Assembly (NCBI GenBank): GCA_002270465.1
Contig: NQOF01000005.1
Coordinates: forward strand, 1 to 64,000
Source of the DNA: Blautia hominis
GTDB lineage: Bacteria; Bacillota; Clostridia; Lachnospirales; Lachnospiraceae
Length of the DNA stretch: 64,000 bases
Direction: 5' to 3'
Within the stretch, counting starts at the first letter, position 1, and the number at the start of each line of letters is the position of its first letter. Positions 54,548 to 63,831 of this stretch are shown here, in pieces. The translations under genes were made by a program, and so were the position numbers. A model generated the notes under the pieces. That model had not been told where the DNA came from. It ran no database searches and saw only the letters and a list, made by a program, of their open reading frames with translations.

Positions 54548-54946
54548 TCATTCCTCCTCACTGATAATATCATGCTCTTTATCCGCTTCCTTATTTCTCA
54601 GCTCATAGGACTCACTATGAAATCCCAACAAATAAAGCCCGTCTAATTTACTGTTATCCTTAAAAGTTTCCTCATCAAACAATTCACAAATTTCTTCTAA
54701 CTGTTTGCAATAATAAATTTTCTCTTGATACTTTAATTTAGGAAAATATGGTGCTAAACTCTCCTCTATTATCTTCCATGTCTCATATGGCCGCTGTGAA
54801 AACATACTCATATACCTTCTGGCATTGGTTTCCCTGTTCGCATCCCTGTCCCTTTTATCAAATGTCCTATATTCTACCCGGTCCGCAACTGCCAACAACC
54901 TTCCATATAAATAATTTCTGTCCCGGCTTTTTTTATTCAATGCCAA
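54548..54946 (-). CDS. cas11c: Predicted internal small subunit Cas11c within cas8c
   Basis: Inside cas8c a perfect Shine-Dalgarno AAAGGAGG (54955-54962 on the - strand) is followed after 8 bases by an in-frame TTG (54944-54946), with a second TTG two codons later. Translation from here to the cas8c stop gives 132 aa, helix-rich (NYLYGRLLAVADRVEYRTFD onward). Type I-C Cas8c genes are known to produce a separate Cas11 small subunit from an internal start of about this position. Not yet shown for this gene. Confidence 0.65.
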   Translation of the reverse strand: MALNKKSRDRNYLYGRLLAVADRVEYRTFDKRDRDANRETNARRYMSMFSQRPYETWKIIEESLAPYFPKLKYQEKIYYCKQLEEICELFDEETFKDNSKLDGLYLLGFHSESYELRNKEADKEHDIISEEE

Positions 54947-56530
54947 TGTCCATACCTCCTTTGGATTTTGCTGCTTTCTCTTCTTTTTAACAAGAGAGCA
55001 TGCTAGTGATAATGTACGCTCCCAATTGTACCTCTTTTCATAGGATACAGGTGATGACGCTCTGGATACCGCAAGATCTACCATATCGAACGGCACATCC
55101 ATCCGGTCCCATATGCAAGGAATCAAACGCCTGTAAATCTGACCATATAACTTACTTTTATTTCCCAGAGAAAGTATCCCATTCTGCTCTGTACCATAAA
55201 TTATGTCGGCAATTTCTTTCACACCTGCCATCCCTTTATAGTAATAAGCCCCACCATCTTTAAGCTTCAAATGCAGCCATTCACACTCTCTATGCCAATA
55301 TTTTATATTATCCAGATATCGTGATGTTTCCAGGCTCTTGTACTCCACCAGCGCAAGGCGGCCCGTGGTTGCCGCATCAAATGCCATTAGTACCATACGT
55401 GACATATTCCCGGGTTTTCGTCGGTATCCAAGCAGTGCAGCATTAAATCGAAGAGCTCCTGCTTGATTGCCATCCCATACCGGAATCCCTTCCTCCTCCT
55501 CGCCCCAATCCTCTTCGTACTGACTGCAAATTGAATCTGTATCCAAATCCCACGCCGGCATTGGACACAAATCGGATTCCCACGAAACAATGCAAAATGT
55601 ATCTATGTTTTTCCCCTGTCTTCTGATGATCCATTTTAGAGCATTATGTACCTTCTGGGATGTTTCGTTGCCAATAGCAAACGCCTGCTCCTTATTATGA
55701 AACCTCCCACGAAAAGTATAATAATCCTTATCATTAGAAGAAATCAATTTAGAGTTATCGCCCTCATTTCTAATCTTCTTAGAGTGTAAATAGGTTGGCT
55801 GTTCAGTATTGCCTGACAAATAACAGATGTCTTTTTCTGTCATTAAAGAACGATAATAATTAATAAAGCTCTCCTGCAGAGTACGGTCCAACCAGCATTC
55901 TGAATAATATTTACCTGTTGTATCAGACAGGATATCCTCATTCTCTTGATACCCTTCCAATATACGAAATCGTACAAATGACTTATCCTGCTCAATCCCC
56001 TGTATTTTAACCGATCCAGATAGTTTTCCGTTCTCTCCCAGCTTCAGCACACCGGCGTCCACCAAATCGTGGATCAGACACTTCTTACTCAAATACAGAT
56101 ATAATGCATCTACCTTCTTATGGGAATAGGGTGAGATATGCCACCTTCTTAAGGCTTCAATATATAGCTGATAGCACTCTTCAGCGTTCTTAGTGCCCTC
56201 TATGCAATAATCTTTGTAATCACCTGACAAATATTTAATATTATCACATAAGGGATGGGGTACTACTGTTGAAGTCCTGCTGCCTGAATTCTCTGTAACT
56301 GGTATAATTGTAAGTTTGTCCTCGTTTTCCACAAGTTTTGCATCTTGAAACTCACCATTTTCGCTTATTGTCACCGTAATCTGTGCCGTTACCGTAGTAT
56401 GAAAAGGAGGGAGAAGAACCAGTGGGGTTTTTTCCACTCCATTTTTTCTTATCTGTTCTTTATACCGCATTTCGCCCGCTAAATATTTATTTTTCTCATA
56501 TAAATCACATAACTCACTTACCCAATCCAA
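54548..56530 (-). CDS. cas8c: Cascade large subunit Cas8c (Csd1)
   Basis: 660 aa. Recognises PAM and recruits Cas3. Csd1-like N-terminus (WVSELCDLYEKNKYLAGEMR), middle VSWESDLCPMPAWDLDTDS and a helical C-terminal quarter that probably is also made alone as Cas11c. It starts at TTG 56530, inside the end of cas5, with AGGAGG 7-8 bp upstream; no ATG nearby fits. Large size is normal for Csd1. Confidence 0.95.
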   Translation of the reverse strand: MDWVSELCDLYEKNKYLAGEMRYKEQIRKNGVEKTPLVLLPPFHTTVTAQITVTISENGEFQDAKLVENEDKLTIIPVTENSGSRTSTVVPHPLCDNIKYLSGDYKDYCIEGTKNAEECYQLYIEALRRWHISPYSHKKVDALYLYLSKKCLIHDLVDAGVLKLGENGKLSGSVKIQGIEQDKSFVRFRILEGYQENEDILSDTTGKYYSECWLDRTLQESFINYYRSLMTEKDICYLSGNTEQPTYLHSKKIRNEGDNSKLISSNDKDYYTFRGRFHNKEQAFAIGNETSQKVHNALKWIIRRQGKNIDTFCIVSWESDLCPMPAWDLDTDSICSQYEEDWGEEEEGIPVWDGNQAGALRFNAALLGYRRKPGNMSRMVLMAFDAATTGRLALVEYKSLETSRYLDNIKYWHRECEWLHLKLKDGGAYYYKGMAGVKEIADIIYGTEQNGILSLGNKSKLYGQIYRRLIPCIWDRMDVPFDMVDLAVSRASSPVSYEKRYNWERTLSLACSLVKKKRKQQNPKEVWTLALNKKSRDRNYLYGRLLAVADRVEYRTFDKRDRDANRETNARRYMSMFSQRPYETWKIIEESLAPYFPKLKYQEKIYYCKQLEEICELFDEETFKDNSKLDGLYLLGFHSESYELRNKEADKEHDIISEEE

Positions 56531-57261
56531 GCACTTTCCTCCTCTTCAAATTCCTTTAATCCAGTGAACTCGCCTTCACCAAATGGCTTTATATCCATTT
56601 GCTTAATATATCGTTTTATCGTACATTTTTCCGGACGCTGGAATTCAATTATTCCCCCTTTCTTCATTACAGGATTCCAAAAACGTACTGTCATATTCCC
56701 CTTGTCTTCTTCCAGTACCGCCTCATCTGCGTAGGTTATCCCATGATACATGAAACCATATGCCACCTCACCTGTCATATCATCATAATAACTTTCTCCA
56801 TCTCCAAATGCACATTCCCGGACAAATCCCTGACATTCACGTGTTCCTAAAAATATATCTCTTCTTCCGCCTCGCTTAATCATACGCTTTGCAATATTAT
56901 GATGTTTGTTTTCATTTCTGTCATGAATCAGCTCTTCTCTATTTTCATTCCACTCAAAATGTGCCCTCACCTGATAAGACACATTTTTTAAATATGTGTA
57001 ATATGCCAGGTCATTACCCCCATTATATGCAATTGGCCTTACCCCCTTCGTTTCTGTCTGTATCCCGTTCATAACCCGCACTGCGTCTATGATCCAAACC
57101 AACGTAGGCTTCCAATAAATACTTTGAAGAATCCCCTTTAATGCCTCGTATGTAGGTATGTGATAACTGCATTTTTCTCCACCTACACGCATAACCGGAT
57201 TAGAAAACAATGCATAGTCACCGCTCACCTGAAATTCCACAGTGTTCCTGAATTTCTCCAT
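56518..57261 (-). CDS. cas5c: Cas5c (Cas5d) crRNA-processing nuclease
   Basis: 247 aa RAMP protein. In type I-C it replaces Cas6 and cuts the repeat RNA. N-terminal VEFQVSGDYALFSNPVMRVG; a Tyr in SYHIPTYEALKG (about 33-44) and the Lys-His pair in NENKHHNIAKRM (about 116-127) match the Tyr/Lys/His catalytic set described for Bacillus Cas5d. It overlaps the TTG start of cas8c. Confidence 0.94.
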   Translation of the reverse strand: MEKFRNTVEFQVSGDYALFSNPVMRVGGEKCSYHIPTYEALKGILQSIYWKPTLVWIIDAVRVMNGIQTETKGVRPIAYNGGNDLAYYTYLKNVSYQVRAHFEWNENREELIHDRNENKHHNIAKRMIKRGGRRDIFLGTRECQGFVRECAFGDGESYYDDMTGEVAYGFMYHGITYADEAVLEEDKGNMTVRFWNPVMKKGGIIEFQRPEKCTIKRYIKQMDIKPFGEGEFTGLKEFEEEESAWIG

Positions 57262-57279
57262 GATCTCACCTCCTGATTC

Positions 57280-59751
57280 TTACATGAACATATTCTTTAA
57301 TCTGGGATTCTCTAAAACCCCGGTCTCTTCATCATAATAATCATCGCTCAACACGAGAATCCTACCCTCGCAAATATTACTGACCGCTCTCCCTAACCTA
57401 TCTTTCATAGCCATTGAAATCCCAACCGTATATCCCTGAATCGCTCTTAGATTTCTTCTACGGCTAACCGCATCAATATAAGGGTTTTCCAATTGATTCA
57501 GTATGTTTTTTGCTGTGTCATCATAAGCTGCAACTACCTTTACTTTCCCATCTTCATCAATCACCTCGAATATATCTCCTGCGGTTTTAAATGCCTGGTT
57601 TAACATTTTACTTCTTTTAACAGGTTCATTTTTGTGAGCCGCTTCATAACGATTATACCCTATCAGATTATTTGACAATAATTCTACCAATGTGGTTTGT
57701 ATTCCATTTACAGAAGCCGGGAAATTTGTCTCCACACCAACTTTTTTCAGATAGTACCTGTTATAATAGTAAGTAACTGCTTCCCGTGAACTTAAATCAT
57801 CAGAAAAGATTTCAGCATGGCTGTTGAATTGATACAGAACCTCCTCCATTGCAGTCTGTGCATCTCTGATATCTCTGTTTCTGGAAAGGTTTTCTGCCTT
57901 TTGTGACATTTTTACTATATATACATCCCCTCTATCCCTTTCCCTATGTCTGTTGCATCTGCCCGCTGCTTGAATAATATTATCCAGACCTGCCATTGAA
58001 CGTATTACACATTTAAAGGAGAAATCAACGCCGGCTTCCACTAACTGTGTGCTGACACAGATAACGGTATCTTCTTCACTTTTCTTTTCATCTAATTTCT
58101 TCTTAATATTGCCTAAAACAGATTTCCTATTAACCGGGCACATATTCGCACTTAAATGAAATAAATAATGATGCTGCTGTCCCCCATATCGTTCTTTCAA
58201 ACCTTTAAACACTTCTTTTGCACATGGCTTTGTGTTAACTATTATTAAAATCTTATTTTGTTTCGGTATTAGTTCACCAACAAAATCCAATAAATCTTCA
58301 ACTTCAAGTCCACCACTTTTCAGTTGCGTCTTATCAATAATATTTGTCCTCTTAAATGCCTGTGCATATATTGAGGGATCTTCTATCATTTCTTTTGATT
58401 CAAAAACTCTATTTTGAGGTATCTTGGCTAAAGAAGGCTGTGTTGCGGAGCACAAAACAACTGTCGTGCCACAAAATGAAGTTAGAAAATTAACTGCAAG
58501 ATTAAAAAGTTCTGTACATTTAACAGGAAAAGCCTGTACCTCATCAAATATGATCACGCTATTACACAGGACGTGCATTCTTCGGAGACTCATTTTACCG
58601 GATGAGTATAACGAATTCAGAAGCTGTACTGCCGTTGTAACAATAACCGGGCAATCCCAGCTTTCTGATAACTGCCTGTAACGTTCCTCATCTTCATCAT
58701 TTTCCTGTACCACATTACAGTGATGTTCCAGAACAATATCCGGATTTCCGATTGCTTCTCGTATTTCAGATGCATTCTGCTCTAACACGGAATTGTATGG
58801 CGCCACATAAATTATGTGCTTCTTTTTAAACTTTTCAGCATGATAAAGCGCAAACCTGAGACTACTCAGTGTTTTACCTGCACCGGTTGGGACCGTAAGA
58901 CGATAAAGCCGACATGAAGTGATTGCCGTTTTCCTGCAGTATTCAGAAATCTCCTGTCGGTATTTATCAACAGGGCTGTCTTTTTTATTCTTTGTCATCT
59001 GAGTAAGATAGTTTTCATAATGCCTGATACATTGACTCCAAATTTTCTGTGTATCATCAGCTGTTTTCCTGAAAGTGACATCGACATGCTGATTAAACGC
59101 AGCAGTATCCGTCCAGTCACTGTCTATTAATAGGGAAAGTAAGATGCGTTCGTACATTCCCAGAAAAAAATTTTCCGTACCATAAATACGCACCCTGTCA
59201 CCACTTTTAGCTATAGTTTTTATTTCCTCTTTCAATATCTGCACATCGTCCTGCGCCCGCAGGCAGTACTCTTTCAATTTTTCTACAGGATAAAGTTTAA
59301 AGTATCTGCTGCAGATTGTCTGCAAATCTATATCCTTTTTCTGTCGTTCTTCCTCCAAAGATACTGCCAATTCCAAATCAATACAATCTTGTAACCCATG
59401 ATGGCAGTACACGGCTATACTAATCATTTTTGCCGACAAGGTTCCGGGCAATAAATTCAGGGCTATTCTTCCACCCGCCGTAGAATGATCAATTCTTCTC
59501 CTTACAGTTGCTCCATTAGATTCCATCACTGCCTGCATATATTCCTGAAATTCTATACAGAATTTACCAGAATCATGCAGTATTGCTGTAATGACCGCCA
59601 GATTTTTCATTAACTGTAAAGGACAGTTGGCACCAGAAAGTTTTTCTACATTTAATAAGTGCTGTTCCATAAACTGTATATCACCTGTTTCGGGTATGGT
59701 ATGGGCTATATACTTATTTTTTTCAAAGTTTGTGTTTATTTTGTTCACCAA
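57280..59751 (-). CDS. cas3: CRISPR helicase-nuclease Cas3
   Basis: 823 aa. HD nuclease domain with LHDSGK (about residues 58-63) and IDHSTAGG, then an SF2 helicase: VPTGAGKT (Walker A), IIFDEVQAFP (Walker B), SATQPS (motif III) and AAGRCNRH (motif VI). It degrades DNA recruited by Cascade. Start is TTG 59751 or GTG 59748; GGGGA lies 7-10 bp upstream and no ATG fits. First gene of the cas operon; its upstream 130 bases are very AT-rich with no clear promoter call. Confidence 0.96.
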   Translation of the reverse strand: MVNKINTNFEKNKYIAHTIPETGDIQFMEQHLLNVEKLSGANCPLQLMKNLAVITAILHDSGKFCIEFQEYMQAVMESNGATVRRRIDHSTAGGRIALNLLPGTLSAKMISIAVYCHHGLQDCIDLELAVSLEEERQKKDIDLQTICSRYFKLYPVEKLKEYCLRAQDDVQILKEEIKTIAKSGDRVRIYGTENFFLGMYERILLSLLIDSDWTDTAAFNQHVDVTFRKTADDTQKIWSQCIRHYENYLTQMTKNKKDSPVDKYRQEISEYCRKTAITSCRLYRLTVPTGAGKTLSSLRFALYHAEKFKKKHIIYVAPYNSVLEQNASEIREAIGNPDIVLEHHCNVVQENDEDEERYRQLSESWDCPVIVTTAVQLLNSLYSSGKMSLRRMHVLCNSVIIFDEVQAFPVKCTELFNLAVNFLTSFCGTTVVLCSATQPSLAKIPQNRVFESKEMIEDPSIYAQAFKRTNIIDKTQLKSGGLEVEDLLDFVGELIPKQNKILIIVNTKPCAKEVFKGLKERYGGQQHHYLFHLSANMCPVNRKSVLGNIKKKLDEKKSEEDTVICVSTQLVEAGVDFSFKCVIRSMAGLDNIIQAAGRCNRHRERDRGDVYIVKMSQKAENLSRNRDIRDAQTAMEEVLYQFNSHAEIFSDDLSSREAVTYYYNRYYLKKVGVETNFPASVNGIQTTLVELLSNNLIGYNRYEAAHKNEPVKRSKMLNQAFKTAGDIFEVIDEDGKVKVVAAYDDTAKNILNQLENPYIDAVSRRRNLRAIQGYTVGISMAMKDRLGRAVSNICEGRILVLSDDYYDEETGVLENPRLKNMFM

Positions 59752-60026
59752 GAACTTATCCCCTATATATTTTTGTATATTTTATATATATTTTTGATTT
59801 TTATTTCTTTCTTATTATACACTTTAACCATATATTATCATATTAATCTTTTATTTACAAGTCTGACATTTTAGTATATAACAAGACCGCATCTCACACT
59901 TCAGCCTTCTCCACACACGGTAACCTACCTCCCCACATTATACTTTAATTTGCTAATTCGCAATAACAGTAGCATGAAATAGTAATAAATGGTATACTGA
60001 AACAAAAAATAAAAGGATATATAATC

Positions 60027-60122
60027 ATGTCAGCTCATAAAACACCCCTTATTTTAAAACAAATAACCCGGCTTCAGCAGCTATTTTCTCTAAAAGACCA
60101 TTGGCCTCCACCCCCGATATAG
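60027..60122 (+). CDS. Possible 31-aa small ORF or gene remnant
   Basis: ATG with AAAGGA about 10 bp upstream and a TATACT at 59993-59998; codes for 31 residues ending HWPPPPI, then TAG. Not recognised. It lies in the 462-base gap between cas3 and the ABC transporter genes, the rest of which is AT-rich without other features. It may be a leader peptide or the start of a lost gene. Confidence 0.3.
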   Translation: MSAHKTPLILKQITRLQQLFSLKDHWPPPPI

Positions 60123-60213
60123 ACTGCAGGTAATTCTATTTTTCCTCACAATAGTGAGTTTCAGCAATCCATAATTAAAAATCTACGGCTTATCATATCA
60201 AGGAGAAAACCAT

Positions 60214-60975
60214 ATGGCAGAAAAATTGATAGTAAAAAATCTGGTAAAAGAATATGATGGAGAACAAGTCTTAAAATCTCTATCATTTGTAGTAAAAGAA
60301 GGAGAATTCCTCAGTGTCCTGGGCCCCAGTGGTTGCGGTAAGACAACCTTATTAAGAATACTCATTGGTCTGGAATCACAGACAGCAGGTGAAATACTGT
60401 TGGATGGAAAAGATATAAGCAAACTTCCCGCATCCCAAAGAGGAATGGGCATCATCTTTCAAAATTATGCTTTATTCCCCAATATGACCGTATTGGAAAA
60501 TGTGGAATATGCCCTTAAGATCAGGCCTGAAACAAAAGCAGATGCCACGCAGCGTGCCAAGCGGACTCTGGAAATGATAGGCATGAGTGACCAGTTAAAG
60601 AAAAGGCCGCATCATCTCTCCGGAGGCCAGCAGCAGAGAGTGGCAATCGCCCGCACCCTGGCCTTAAACCCGTCCATTGTTCTGCTCGATGAACCCATCA
60701 GTGCACTGGATGTTGAAAATAAAGAGATCATGAAGCGGGAACTGAAGGACATCCAGAGAAAATTCCATTCTACCATGATTTATATTACCCATGACCAGGA
60801 GGAAGCATTTTTCCTTTCCGACAGGATCATGGTAATGAGCACCGGAACCATTGAACAACTGGATACCCCTCTGGAAATATACAATAATCCTGCGAATGAA
60901 TATATCCAAAGCTTTGTGGTGGGTCATTTGAATCAGAAATATGAGTCACTGTCAAAATGTATCGGCAGATTATAG
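60214..60975 (+). CDS. ABC transporter ATPase (iron/aminoethylphosphonate/polyamine type)
   Basis: 253 aa: Walker A GPSGCGKTT (about 39-47), Q-loop FQNYALFPN, signature LSGGQQQR (about 135-142), Walker B IVLLDEPISALD and switch His in THDQEE. It lacks the long C-terminal regulatory domain of PotA/FbpC. AAGGAG before ATG. First of three genes with a fused permease and a binding protein. Confidence 0.92.
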   Translation: MAEKLIVKNLVKEYDGEQVLKSLSFVVKEGEFLSVLGPSGCGKTTLLRILIGLESQTAGEILLDGKDISKLPASQRGMGIIFQNYALFPNMTVLENVEYALKIRPETKADATQRAKRTLEMIGMSDQLKKRPHHLSGGQQQRVAIARTLALNPSIVLLDEPISALDVENKEIMKRELKDIQRKFHSTMIYITHDQEEAFFLSDRIMVMSTGTIEQLDTPLEIYNNPANEYIQSFVVGHLNQKYESLSKCIGRL

Positions 60976-60987
60976 GACGGAGGAAGT

Positions 60988-62571
60988 ATGAAGAACAGAA
61001 CCTTTCACGGCCTGAAACTTGTTGTGGCCATATTTTTAATATTACATGTTATTTGCCCGATCATTGCCCTGGCAGCCCATATTTCAATCGGAGATATCAG
61101 CGAGGTTATATCCAGTGCGCAGTTTGGGCCAATGTTATGGAACTCCTTTATTTCATCTCTTGTGACAACTATTGTATCCGTAAGTCTGGCATTATTGCTG
61201 GCTTGGTGTGTCAACAGGACAAGGATCCGGCATAAAGGTGTGTGGTCGGTTATTTTTACACTGCCCATGCTGATCCCCTCTATTTCCCATGGTATGGGAT
61301 TGACATTGTTATTCGGAGACAACGGTTTTTTCACTAATTTAACAGGGATAAACATTCACCTGTATGGACTGACAGGTATCGTGATCGGGGCAACACTGTA
61401 TTCCTGCCCCATGGCATTTCTGATGCTGACAGATATCTTTCAGTATGAAGATTTCACTGTATATGAGATTGCGGATGTGCTGGGATTATCAAAAAAACAG
61501 CAGTTACAGGCCATTACCCTATCCAATCTAAAAAAACCGCTGATCTCTGCTTTCTTTGCTGTGTTTACCGTGGTATTCACGGATTATGGTGTGCCGTTGA
61601 TCGTGGGCGGCAAAATGATGACGCTGCCTGTTTATATGTACCGGGAAGTCATTGGGCTGCTTGATTATTCAAAAGGGGGAATTATCGGCGTCATCCTGCT
61701 GATTCCTGCAGTCATTGCATTTATCATTGACTTGATGAACAAGGACACCGGTACAGGCAGTACTGTTACCAAGCCCTATATAATAAAGAAAAACAAGAAA
61801 CGCGATATTTTTGCCAAAATTGTATGTGCAGTGACACTTGTCTTGATCAGTCTGCCTATTGTTACGTTTATTATTTTAAGTTTTGTAAAGCAGTATCCGA
61901 TTGATTTCAGTTTTACGCTTGATAATATAACGGAGTCAATGGATCTGGGGATTGGGGGGTATCTGCTGAATTCCCTGTTTATCGGGCTGACAACGGCTTT
62001 AGCAGGTACATTAGTTACATATTATGCGGCATACGTTACCGCCCGTTCAGGGAAGAACTTTTCTTCCATGGCTATCCATTTGATTTCCCTGGTTTCCTTA
62101 TCGTTTCCGGGTATTGTTTTGGGCTTGTCTTATGTGCTGTTTTTCCAGGGAAGCTTTGTTTATGGGACAATTGCCATATTGATCACTGTGAATATCACTC
62201 ACTTTTTTGCGTCACCTTATTTGCTGGCTTATAATTCACTATCCAAATTCAACGGTAATCTAGAGGATGTTGCATACTCTCTGGGAATCTCTAAAATGAG
62301 GATGCTGATGGATGTGTACATGCCCTGCACAAGGGGGACGATTTTAGAGATGTTCAGCTATATATTTGTGAACTGTATGGTGACGATCTCAGCTATTTCC
62401 TTCCTGGCAAATTTCAGAAATATGCCTCTGGCCCTTCTGATCCCCCAGTTTGATTCTCAGTCACTGATTGAACCCATTGCATTTATCTCTATTTTGATCC
62501 TGCTGATCAATGTAGCGGCGAAGGGTGTGATCTATTTCCTGAAATTGTATTTTGTAAGGAAGGAGAATTAG
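60988..62571 (+). CDS. Two-domain ABC transporter permease (FbpB/PhnV-like)
   Basis: 527 aa with about twelve membrane helices formed by two fused permease halves, each with an EAA loop (YEIADVLGLSKKQQLQAITL near residue 160; LEDVAYSLGISKMRMLMDVY near 430). This fused form is typical of ferric-iron (FbpB) and 2-aminoethylphosphonate (PhnV-like) importers. GGAGG precedes the ATG 12 bp after the ATPase gene. Confidence 0.9.
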   Translation: MKNRTFHGLKLVVAIFLILHVICPIIALAAHISIGDISEVISSAQFGPMLWNSFISSLVTTIVSVSLALLLAWCVNRTRIRHKGVWSVIFTLPMLIPSISHGMGLTLLFGDNGFFTNLTGINIHLYGLTGIVIGATLYSCPMAFLMLTDIFQYEDFTVYEIADVLGLSKKQQLQAITLSNLKKPLISAFFAVFTVVFTDYGVPLIVGGKMMTLPVYMYREVIGLLDYSKGGIIGVILLIPAVIAFIIDLMNKDTGTGSTVTKPYIIKKNKKRDIFAKIVCAVTLVLISLPIVTFIILSFVKQYPIDFSFTLDNITESMDLGIGGYLLNSLFIGLTTALAGTLVTYYAAYVTARSGKNFSSMAIHLISLVSLSFPGIVLGLSYVLFFQGSFVYGTIAILITVNITHFFASPYLLAYNSLSKFNGNLEDVAYSLGISKMRMLMDVYMPCTRGTILEMFSYIFVNCMVTISAISFLANFRNMPLALLIPQFDSQSLIEPIAFISILILLINVAAKGVIYFLKLYFVRKEN

Positions 62572-62574
62572 AAG

Positions 62575-63549
62575 ATGAAGAAGATATTGGCAGGATTATT
62601 GGTTGTTATCGCAGCATTGTATTTTTTCATAAATAAACAGGATAGTAATACACTGGTGATTTATTCCGCTCTGGAACAATATAGAAATGATGATCTGAAA
62701 GCTCATCTGGCAGAAAAATTTCCGGGGTTAAACGTACAGATCATGTACATGCCTACAGCAAAGGTGGCTGCTAAGGTTCAAACGGAAAAAGAAAGCTCTG
62801 ATGCAGATATTGTGCTGGGGATTGAAACCGGATATATGGAAAAAATGAAGGATGCTTTGGCCGATGTATCGGAGTATTCACATTTGGATTATATAGAGGG
62901 TATGCTTCCGGAGCATGGAAAGTATTTAATATGGGAGAGTTATGGCGGAGGGTTTGCGGTAAATACGGAAATTCTGGAAAAGTATGGGATTGATGAACCC
63001 AAAACGTATGAAGATTTGCTGAAACCGGAATTTAAGAATAGAATCTCTATCCAGAATCCCAAATCCAGTTCCACAGGATATAATTTTTATCTAAATCTGA
63101 GGAATGTGTGGGGGGAGGACAAGGCGTTAGATTATTTTGACAAACTCAATGAGAATGTAAAACAATACTCTGAGTCGGGGTCCGGTCCGGTGAAATTATT
63201 GATTCAGGGGGAATGTGCTGTGGGTACTGCCCTCACATATCAGGTGGTAACGGAGATCAATAATGGAAATCCTTTGAAAATGATTTATCCCGAATCCGGG
63301 TCACCGTATTCGTTGGATGGGGTTAGTATTGTGAAAGGGAAGGATGATAAGCAGGATGTTAAAGATGTGTTTACTTATCTGGTAAATGACTATCTTGTTT
63401 ATGATAAGGACCATTATAATCCGGGGAAGATATTGGAAGGACAGGAGAGTCAAATGAAGAATTATCCGGAGGATATTAAATATGCGGATATGACGGGAAT
63501 CGATGATCTGGAACTTCGGGATGAATTGCTTGGTAAATGGAAATATTGA
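62575..63549 (+). CDS. Extracellular solute-binding protein, iron/aminoethylphosphonate type
   Basis: 324 aa of the AfuA/PhnS-like SBP group: LVIYSALEQYRNDDLKAHL, then ADIVLGIETGYMEKMKDAL, with ESYGGGFAVNTEIL and SGSGPVKLLIQGECAVG. The N-terminal hydrophobic helix (residues 4-20) lacks a lipobox Cys, so it is probably anchored by an uncleaved helix. AAGGAGGAG lies in the permease tail. Substrate not certain; no phosphonate-degrading or iron genes are adjacent. Confidence 0.88.
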   Translation: MKKILAGLLVVIAALYFFINKQDSNTLVIYSALEQYRNDDLKAHLAEKFPGLNVQIMYMPTAKVAAKVQTEKESSDADIVLGIETGYMEKMKDALADVSEYSHLDYIEGMLPEHGKYLIWESYGGGFAVNTEILEKYGIDEPKTYEDLLKPEFKNRISIQNPKSSSTGYNFYLNLRNVWGEDKALDYFDKLNENVKQYSESGSGPVKLLIQGECAVGTALTYQVVTEINNGNPLKMIYPESGSPYSLDGVSIVKGKDDKQDVKDVFTYLVNDYLVYDKDHYNPGKILEGQESQMKNYPEDIKYADMTGIDDLELRDELLGKWKY

Positions 63550-63564
63550 AGCATATCAGGTCCT

Positions 63565-63785
63565 TCACAGGCTGCTTGCGCGTGCTGTACACAATGGTGT
63601 AACAGCACGTACAGCACTCCTATTCTGCAGAATTCGTGACTGTTTAGTAACTTACTACATTCACTCTTACAAGCAAAAAGCCGTGCAAAATTGTTTTCAC
63701 AATGAGATTTTTGCCTGCACGCTGAACGCTTTCTGACGGTCAGTACTCGGAACTCGCAGACTTGCAGAACAGCTACCGGAATACT
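63565..63785. repeat. Possible decayed GTAAC-type repeat region
   Basis: The 282-base gap after the binding-protein gene contains ACGGTCAGTACTCGGAACTCGC then AGACTTGCAGAACAGCTAC (63736-63775), resembling the shared right arm of the family, plus GTAACAGCACG near 63599 and an inner inverted repeat (GTGCAAAATTG... near 63684). Similarity is lower than for other copies and no duplication is seen. Confidence 0.35.
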
Positions 63786-63831
63786 TCTCTTATCTGGTTG
63801 CTTCTGGCGCATGCACATCTTATAACGTATC

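Noticed and set aside
60214-63549. ABC operon as a spermidine/putrescine transporter
   Set aside because: The ATPase is PotA-like, but the fused two-domain permease fits iron or aminoethylphosphonate importers, not PotB/PotC.
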